Part shown: positions 58,462 to 64,000 of the stretch, one piece after another | Layout: each line of letters opens with the position of its first letter | How positions within the stretch are numbered: the stretch's first letter is position 1 | DNA from: Gemmatimonadota bacterium | Lineage (GTDB): Bacteria > Gemmatimonadota > Gemmatimonadetes > Gemmatimonadales > Gemmatimonadaceae | Direction: 5' to 3' | Assembly: GCA_028287235.1 (NCBI GenBank) | Contig: JAQBQB010000004.1 | Coordinates: 1 to 64,000, forward strand | DNA length: 64,000 nucleotides | Made by a program: the position numbers and the translations under genes | The notes under the pieces: generated by a model | The model's database searches: none | Seen by the model: the letters and a program-made list of their open reading frames with translations, nothing else | Told to the model about the DNA's origin: nothing

Positions 58462-59537
58462 GTGTATCTCCTAACGCCGATTTCCTGCGCCGCCGACACC
58501 GGGACCGAAGCGATGACCGTCGTGCCACTTCCCTGCCCGGTGAGGATGTCGAGCGATCCGTCGGCGAGGGACATGCGCTCTCCCATCGAGAGCAGGCCGA
58601 TGCCAGCGCGTCGCTTGCGCGCGTCCTGCAGGTCGAAGCCTCTCCCGTCGTCGTGGACCTCGAGGCGTGCCGAGCGCTCGTCGGACGACAGTACGATGCG
58701 AACGGAGCGGGGCGATGCGTGTCGTATCGCGTTGCGTACGGCCTCCTGCGCGATGCGATACAGCGACGCAGCGATGTTGCCGGGCAATCGCTGCCGCGCG
58801 GCAACCAGATCCACGTCGATGTCGATGCCGCTCCCCCGTGACGAATCGCGCGCGAGCTTTTGCAGCGCCGGGCCGAGTCCCAGGTCGTCGAGCACGTGCG
58901 GATACACGGCGTGGGAGAGAAGTCGCACCTCTTCGGTGATCTCTTCCGCGGAGTCACGCGCGGCGAGGAGGCGCTCCGCCAGCGCGGGATCGGTGCAGTC
59001 CCGCGCTGCGGCGGACACCTCGAGCAGCAGACCGGCGAGCCGCTGCGCCGTGGAGTCGTGCAGCTCACGCGCGATCGCGGCGCGCTCGCGATCGCCGACC
59101 TCGATGACTTCGGTGGCCAACGCGCGCATCCGCGCGCGGTCGGCCACGAGCTCGTCGAGCAGCGTGTTGAGCATTACACCGACGCGCACCAGGCCGTGGT
59201 CGGCCACCGCCGACTGTCCAACTCGCGCGCCGTAGTCGCCGTGCCAGAGGCGGGTGGCAACGTCTTCCAATTCGCGAATTGGCCGCAGCGCGATCGTGGC
59301 GGCAATGAAGTGGAGCGCGCTCGCGCCGACGACGACCAGCACGATGATCGCCGGCTCGGCGGTGCGCAACGCGAGCCAGGCGATGCCCAGCAACGCTACG
59401 CCGGCGAGGTTCGCCCCGATGAGCTTGGCGGCGAGCGGCGCGCGGAGCGCAACGAGCTCGACGCTCTGCCCGCGACTGGCGGCGCCAGCCTCACCGAAAA
59501 AGCGCGGGATCGAGAGAGGTGTCGTGTGAGCGCTCAT
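58458..59537 (-). CDS. NarX-type sensor histidine kinase (HisKA_3)
   Basis: 359 aa. Two helices in the first 85 residues (LIGANLAGVALLGIAWLAL, PAIIVLVVVGASALHFIAA), a HAMP-like stretch (LRPIRELEDVATRLWHGDYGARV), then a HisKA_3 dimerisation helix with H160 (ERAAIARELHDSTAQRLAGLL). A HATPase follows with LYRIAQEAVRNAIRHA, VHDDGRGFD and GIGLLSMGERM. It has almost no periplasmic sensor region, so it may respond to the membrane state or to a protein partner. The start lies 15 bp from the stop of the multicopper oxidase gene, suggesting a shared transcript. Confidence 0.94.
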   Translation of the reverse strand: MSAHTTPLSIPRFFGEAGAASRGQSVELVALRAPLAAKLIGANLAGVALLGIAWLALRTAEPAIIVLVVVGASALHFIAATIALRPIRELEDVATRLWHGDYGARVGQSAVADHGLVRVGVMLNTLLDELVADRARMRALATEVIEVGDRERAAIARELHDSTAQRLAGLLLEVSAAARDCTDPALAERLLAARDSAEEITEEVRLLSHAVYPHVLDDLGLGPALQKLARDSSRGSGIDIDVDLVAARQRLPGNIAASLYRIAQEAVRNAIRHASPRSVRIVLSSDERSARLEVHDDGRGFDLQDARKRRAGIGLLSMGERMSLADGSLDILTGQGSGTTVIASVPVSAAQEIGVRRYT

Positions 59538-59552
59538 TGAGAGAATGGTCCA

Positions 59553-60635
59553 CTACGCCTGAACCACGAGCGCCGTGACCATTCCGAACATACCATGTTC
59601 CGACTCGGCGTGCGGCAGGATGTGGCAATGGAAGGCCCACGTCCCCGGATTGTTGCAGTTGACGATGACGTCCCAACGCTCGCCCGGCGCGATGTTGAGG
59701 GTGTCACACCGCCAGGGCGCCGGTACCGGCCAGCCGTCCTTGGTGACGACCGTCATGTGCATGCCGTGCAGATGCATCGGGTGGATCATCATGCCTTCGT
59801 TCATGAAACGGATGCGCAGTTTTTGTCCGAGCTTCGCGACGATCGGCTCCGTGGCCGGAAAGCTCTTGCCGTTGAAGGTGTAGCCGTGCGCGCCGTCGTT
59901 GAGGATGAGCACCTGATCGACGTCCGGCCGATCGTAGGCCGCCTTCACCTTCGGCTCAACGATCAGCGCACCGAGCAAACCCAGGCCGACCTGCTTGGCC
60001 GAGTTGTGGTGCGAGTGATACATGTGCGATCCGGCGTTTGGCACCGTGAACTCGTACGTGTACGACTCACCCGGCTTGACCGGCTGTTGCGTGATGAACG
60101 GCACGCCATCCTGATCGTTCGGCAACTCGAGTCCGTGGCAATGGATCGCCGTGGATTCGGGAAGGTTGTTGTGCAGCACGAGTCGCACGCGATCGCCTTC
60201 GCGCACGCGAATCTGCGGGCCCGGCACCTGTTCGTTGTAGGCCCACGCCTCGACCATGTGGCCGGGCTCCGTCTCCCACTGAATCTTGCTCGCCGTGAGC
60301 TCGAAGATCTTGATGCCCTTTTCGATGCGTGGTGCGAGGACCTGGTTGCCCTTGCCGGCGGTCTTCGCCGGAAAGGCTTTGATCCCCTTTTCGTGCATCG
60401 CGTCCATTGCGTCAGCAGCGGATACGGCTTTCACCGCGTCGTGCGCGCCCATCGCGCCGCTAGTCGCGGCGCCGGCCTGCGCGACGACCGGAGGACGAGC
60501 GTCTGCCGCGCTGTTGCAGGCCGTGCCCACGCCGGCGACGAGCGCCGTCAACGCGCTATTGCGGAGGAAGTGGCGCCGGTCGGTGGTTTTCTCCAGCAAC
60601 GCGGTCGTTCGGTCCAACATCGATTTATCAGACAT
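59553..60635 (-). CDS. Two-domain multicopper oxidase, Tat-exported
   Basis: 360 aa from the ATG at 60633-60635, with GGAGCT 6 bases upstream; an in-frame TTG at 60653 is less likely. The N-terminus has a Tat signal (D19-R-R-H-F-L) ending in GTAC (Cys 40), so it may be a Tat lipoprotein. Copper ligands: H165-C-H167 and H207-S-H209 in domain 1; H285-P-M-H288-L-H290 and H336-C337-H338, H342, M349 in domain 2. A type 1 site in domain 2 only, plus four His pairs for a trinuclear centre, fits a small-laccase-like (type B) enzyme. Likely roles are oxidation of phenolics or metals, or copper defence. Confidence 0.88.
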   Translation of the reverse strand: MSDKSMLDRTTALLEKTTDRRHFLRNSALTALVAGVGTACNSAADARPPVVAQAGAATSGAMGAHDAVKAVSAADAMDAMHEKGIKAFPAKTAGKGNQVLAPRIEKGIKIFELTASKIQWETEPGHMVEAWAYNEQVPGPQIRVREGDRVRLVLHNNLPESTAIHCHGLELPNDQDGVPFITQQPVKPGESYTYEFTVPNAGSHMYHSHHNSAKQVGLGLLGALIVEPKVKAAYDRPDVDQVLILNDGAHGYTFNGKSFPATEPIVAKLGQKLRIRFMNEGMMIHPMHLHGMHMTVVTKDGWPVPAPWRCDTLNIAPGERWDVIVNCNNPGTWAFHCHILPHAESEHGMFGMVTALVVQA

Positions 60636-60727
60636 TTCGTGAGCTCCGTTCAAAGCGTTCGAGGTACGTGTGAAGGGTACCGGTGTGGCCTGTCCGGGTC
60701 CGTCGGGCAGACAAGGGAAACGCGAAC

Positions 60728-60760
60728 GGGGAATCCCTGACGGTAGATCAGGGATTCCCC
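60728..60760 (-). terminator. Strong hairpin between the yceI-like and multicopper oxidase genes
   Basis: A perfect 13-bp stem (GGGGAATCCCTGA, 7-nt loop, TCAGGGATTCCCC) lies 23 bp after the stop of the YceI gene and about 93 bp before the oxidase start. On the minus strand it is followed by GTTCGCGTTT. It is best explained as a terminator for the YceI transcript. Confidence 0.75.
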
Positions 60761-60782
60761 GAGACGTCCAGCCGTCGTGGAG

Positions 60783-61418
60783 CTACGGCTGGCCGGCCGC
60801 GGCCGCGATGGCCTTGGCTCCGATCGTGAGCTCGAAGTTGACCTTCACTTCGTTGCCGGTCTTGAGCGTTCCGAAGAGCGCGGTAGGCGGCTTAATACCG
60901 TAGTCGGTCATCTTGATCGGCACGGTCCCCTTCGCCGTGACGCTGCCGTCGGGCATACGCGTGGCCGTCACGTCCATCGTCACCGGATTCTCCTTCCCCG
61001 CAACGGTGAGCGTTCCCACCGTGTGCAGCGTGAAGGTGTCCTTCATGTCACCTTGCACCGCGTCGAACGTAGCGAGGATGTAGGTGACTTCCGGAGAGCC
61101 GTCGTTGGCCTTGAGCGCTTTGTACATGTTGTCGTCCATGCCGCCGCCGTGACCACACTTGAGCGAGCGCACGGGCACCTTGACCTGAACTTTCTTGAGC
61201 GACTTGGCGGGAGCCGCGCTGAGCGACTGTGCGGCCGCGGCATCGACGTCGATCGCGGCATCGACCTTCTCGGCCTTGCAGCTCCAGCCATGCAAGTTGG
61301 ACGTGCCCTCGATCCACAATTTGCTGTCGGCACCGACGACGAGGCGTGCGTCTTGCGCGCGGGCGGTGGTGCTAATGAGCGCGAGCAGCACGGCTCCCAC
61401 GAGATGCGGTCTGGTCAT
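60783..61418 (-). CDS. YceI-family periplasmic protein
   Basis: 211 aa. Signal peptide to about residue 21 (ISTTARAQ). The body has the YceI lipocalin-like pattern: SKLWIEGTSNLHGWSCKAE, VQVKVPVRSLKCG, MYKALKANDGSPEVTYILATFD, GTLTVAGKENPVTMDVTA, MTDYGIKPPTALFGTLKTGNEVKVNFELTI. Family members bind polyisoprenoids or similar amphiphiles in the periplasm. The ATG follows the MacB-like permease gene after 178 bp that contain a hairpin (61538-61561), so it is likely its own unit. Confidence 0.9.
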   Translation of the reverse strand: MTRPHLVGAVLLALISTTARAQDARLVVGADSKLWIEGTSNLHGWSCKAEKVDAAIDVDAAAAQSLSAAPAKSLKKVQVKVPVRSLKCGHGGGMDDNMYKALKANDGSPEVTYILATFDAVQGDMKDTFTLHTVGTLTVAGKENPVTMDVTATRMPDGSVTAKGTVPIKMTDYGIKPPTALFGTLKTGNEVKVNFELTIGAKAIAAAAGQP

Positions 61419-61537
61419 TTTCTACTCCCTCGAAACTCGATTTCCGCTTGCGCCAGACGGCGCTGTGAGGGGAGTGATCGGCTTGAGAGGAAGAGTAGAA
61501 TTGCCCGACTCGCGATTCTGTCGGGGGGTGCGCGGAA

Positions 61538-61561
61538 CCCGCGTGGGGTGAACCACGCGGG
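61538..61561 (-). terminator. Hairpin after the ABC permease gene
   Basis: A perfect 9-bp stem (CCCGCGTGG, loop of 6, CCACGCGGG) lies 36 bp beyond the permease stop on the minus strand and is followed there by TTCCGCGC. The rest of the 178-bp gap has no gene apart from the short remnant at 61578. Confidence 0.65.
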
Positions 61562-61577
61562 CCGAAGGAGGAAACCC

Positions 61578-61595
61578 TTACTCGTACCGCAGCAC
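61578..61595 (-). pseudogene. Possible 3' remnant of a second MacB-type permease gene
   Basis: One base after the permease stop, the minus strand reads GTG CTG CGG TAC GAG TAA, which is V-L-R-Y-E-stop. The permease itself ends A-L-R-Y-E-stop (CTG CGC TAC GAG TAG). The duplicated ending could be the tail of a deleted tandem paralogue. It is only 18 bp, so chance or slippage is also possible. Confidence 0.35.
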
Positions 61596-61596
61596 G

Positions 61597-62807
<1,211 letters not shown>

Positions 62808-62811
<4 letters not shown>

Positions 62812-63599
62812 GCGGCCTCCTCGAGCACCGCGTCGGGCTCGAGGGCCCGCGCGGCATCCATGTTCCGTAAGTCGTCCGCTGCCCAACGCCGATCGGCGAC
62901 CGGGTGATCGCGAACGATCCTGCCGTCGCGCACATCGACTATTCGTTTCGCGTACTGTGCCACCTCGGGCTCGTGGGTCACGAGCACCACGGTGATGCCC
63001 TGCTCGTTCAGCTCCTGAAAGAGCGCCATGACTTCGACGGTCGTGCGGCTGTCGAGATTTCCGGTCGGCTCGTCGGCGAGCAACAGCGTCGGCTGGGTCA
63101 CCAGCGCGCGCGCGATCGCCACGCGCTGCTGCTGTCCACCGGAGAGCTCACTCGGCTGGTGGTCCAGCCGATCGCCAAGGCCCACCCGACCGAGCGATTC
63201 GGCAGCGAGCCTCCGTGTGTCCAGCTTGCGGCCGCTGCGATCGTAGAGGAGCGGAAGCTCCACGTTGTCGATCGCGCTGGTGCGCGGCAGCAGGTTGAAG
63301 CCTTGAAAGACGAATCCCAACTTGGCGTTGCGCAGGTCGGCCAACGCATTCCCACTCATGCCGTCCACCCGCGTGCCGTCGAGCACGTAACTGCCTTCGG
63401 TCGGCACGTCCAGACATCCGAGAATGTTCATGAGCGTCGACTTGCCCGAGCCCGACGTGCCCATCACGGCGATCAGCTCGCCGCGCTCGACGGTCAGGTC
63501 GACGCCCCGAAGGGCGAAGACCTGGTTCGTGCCCATCGTATATACCTTCTTAACCTTCGAGATCTCGATGACAGAATTCTGATTCGACATGGTTGCCAT
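62808..63599 (-). CDS. ABC transporter ATP-binding protein (MacB/LolD type)
   Basis: 263 aa ATPase: Walker [11 protein letters not shown]-loop [10 protein letters not shown], signature [15 protein letters not shown], Walker [15 protein letters not shown] and H-loop VTHEPE. The [20 protein letters not shown] opening is typical of MacB/LolD-type ATPases. It starts at ATG 63599 (GAGG eight bases upstream; an internal ATG lies at 63590). The C-terminal 40 residues extend past the usual end with a charged tail ([25 protein letters not shown]). Confidence 0.95.
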
Positions 63600-63623
63600 G
63601 GTCGTGTCCTCGGCTCTCGTTGG

Positions 63624-64000
63624 TTACAGTCCGCCCGGTCCGCGACCACCGCCTTGCGGACGCGATGGCTGGAACGGGTTGGTGGTTGCGGCGGTCGGCG
63701 CGGTTGCCGCCGCCTGGCCGCCGCCGGTGACGCTGGTGATCACCTGCAAACCCTCTTCGACTCCCTTCCCCTGCACCTGCGTCTTCGTGCCGTCGGTGAG
63801 ACCAGTGCGAACTCGCGTCGAGTGCAGCGTGCCCTGCGCATCGACATACCAGATCGTGGCGGCGCTGCCCGCGCCGGCCCCGGGCCGCTTTGCTCCCGCG
63901 CCCGCCGCTCCACGGCCGGCTGCACCACTGCCCTGCGCGGTCGCCGGCCTTGGCGTCGCGCCCGCGCTCGAGTCCTTCACCGCCGGCGCCGTCTGCCCAA
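63624..64000 (-). CDS. HlyD/MacA-type periplasmic adaptor, 5'-truncated
   Basis: The frame is open to the window end (GQTAPAVKDSSAG...), so the start is outside. The visible 125 or so residues include an Ala/Gly/Pro-rich linker and the C-terminal barrel-like segment TIWYVDAQGTLHSTRVRTGLTDGTKTQVQGKGVEEGLQVITSV typical of MacA-like adaptors. A Gly/Pro-rich C-terminus follows (PSRPQGGGRGPGGL). It lies 24 bp upstream of the ATPase on the same strand, so it is the adaptor of the same MacAB-type exporter. The exported substrate is unknown. Confidence 0.8.
   Translation of the reverse strand, partial: GQTAPAVKDSSAGATPRPATAQGSGAAGRGAAGAGAKRPGAGAGSAATIWYVDAQGTLHSTRVRTGLTDGTKTQVQGKGVEEGLQVITSVTGGGQAAATAPTAATTNPFQPSRPQGGGRGPGGL

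Overview
The window is GC-rich bacterial chromosome with tightly packed genes, many joined by 1-4 bp start/stop overlaps. The gene set points to a diderm that makes Kdo-lipid A and makes menaquinone by the futalosine route. It carries a complete run of Kdo synthesis (kdsB, kdsA, kdsC, kdsD) and LPS transport (lptC, lptA, lptB) genes, sigma-54, complex I and Tat-exported copper protein genes. I infer a member of the Gemmatimonadota, but no rRNA or other decisive marker is present, so that placement is a judgement.

Layout. 1-10749: 3' part of nuoF and then nuoG to nuoN (complex I), closed by a hairpin terminator. 10810-18958: phosphohexomutase, a UPF0182 membrane protein, carbamate kinase, succinyl-CoA synthetase (sucCD), an EIIA-CBS protein and ndk, closed by a structured 3' region. 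19116-27269: yceD, rpmF, plsX, fabH, fabD, fabG, acpP, fabF, followed directly by menaquinone genes mqnE and mqnA. 27431-32097: mqnC, ispF, a Xer recombinase, a glutamine amidotransferase and an outer-membrane beta-barrel candidate. 32204-41650: kdsB, pyrG, kdsA, kdsC, kdsD, lptC, lptA, lptB, rpoN. 41647-50809: envelope glycosylation genes (two GT2 enzymes, a GT4 enzyme, a UPF0104 protein, a YfhO-like protein), an Ig-like/beta-propeller lipoprotein, and dapF. 51025-64000: mostly minus-strand genes: a TPR membrane protein, tRNA-Arg(CCU), a SulP transporter with a porin, two histidine kinases with a NarL-type regulator, a two-domain multicopper oxidase, a YceI protein, and a MacAB-type ABC exporter cut by the window end.

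The most informative non-coding signal is a 28-bp sequence at 50902-50929 with the architecture of a XerC/XerD dif site. It lies exactly where gene direction flips: every gene to the left reads rightwards and all but one to the right read leftwards. All nine KOPS-like octamers (GGGNAGGG) I found by eye also point at it. This is therefore very probably the replication terminus and chromosome-dimer resolution site. A second pattern is a heptanucleotide tandem repeat (unit CGCCCCA, variant CGCCCAA) present at four places, always in the same orientation. It sits at gene junctions or in poorly conserved protein segments, including inside kdsA, and resembles the short tandemly repeated sequences known from cyanobacteria.
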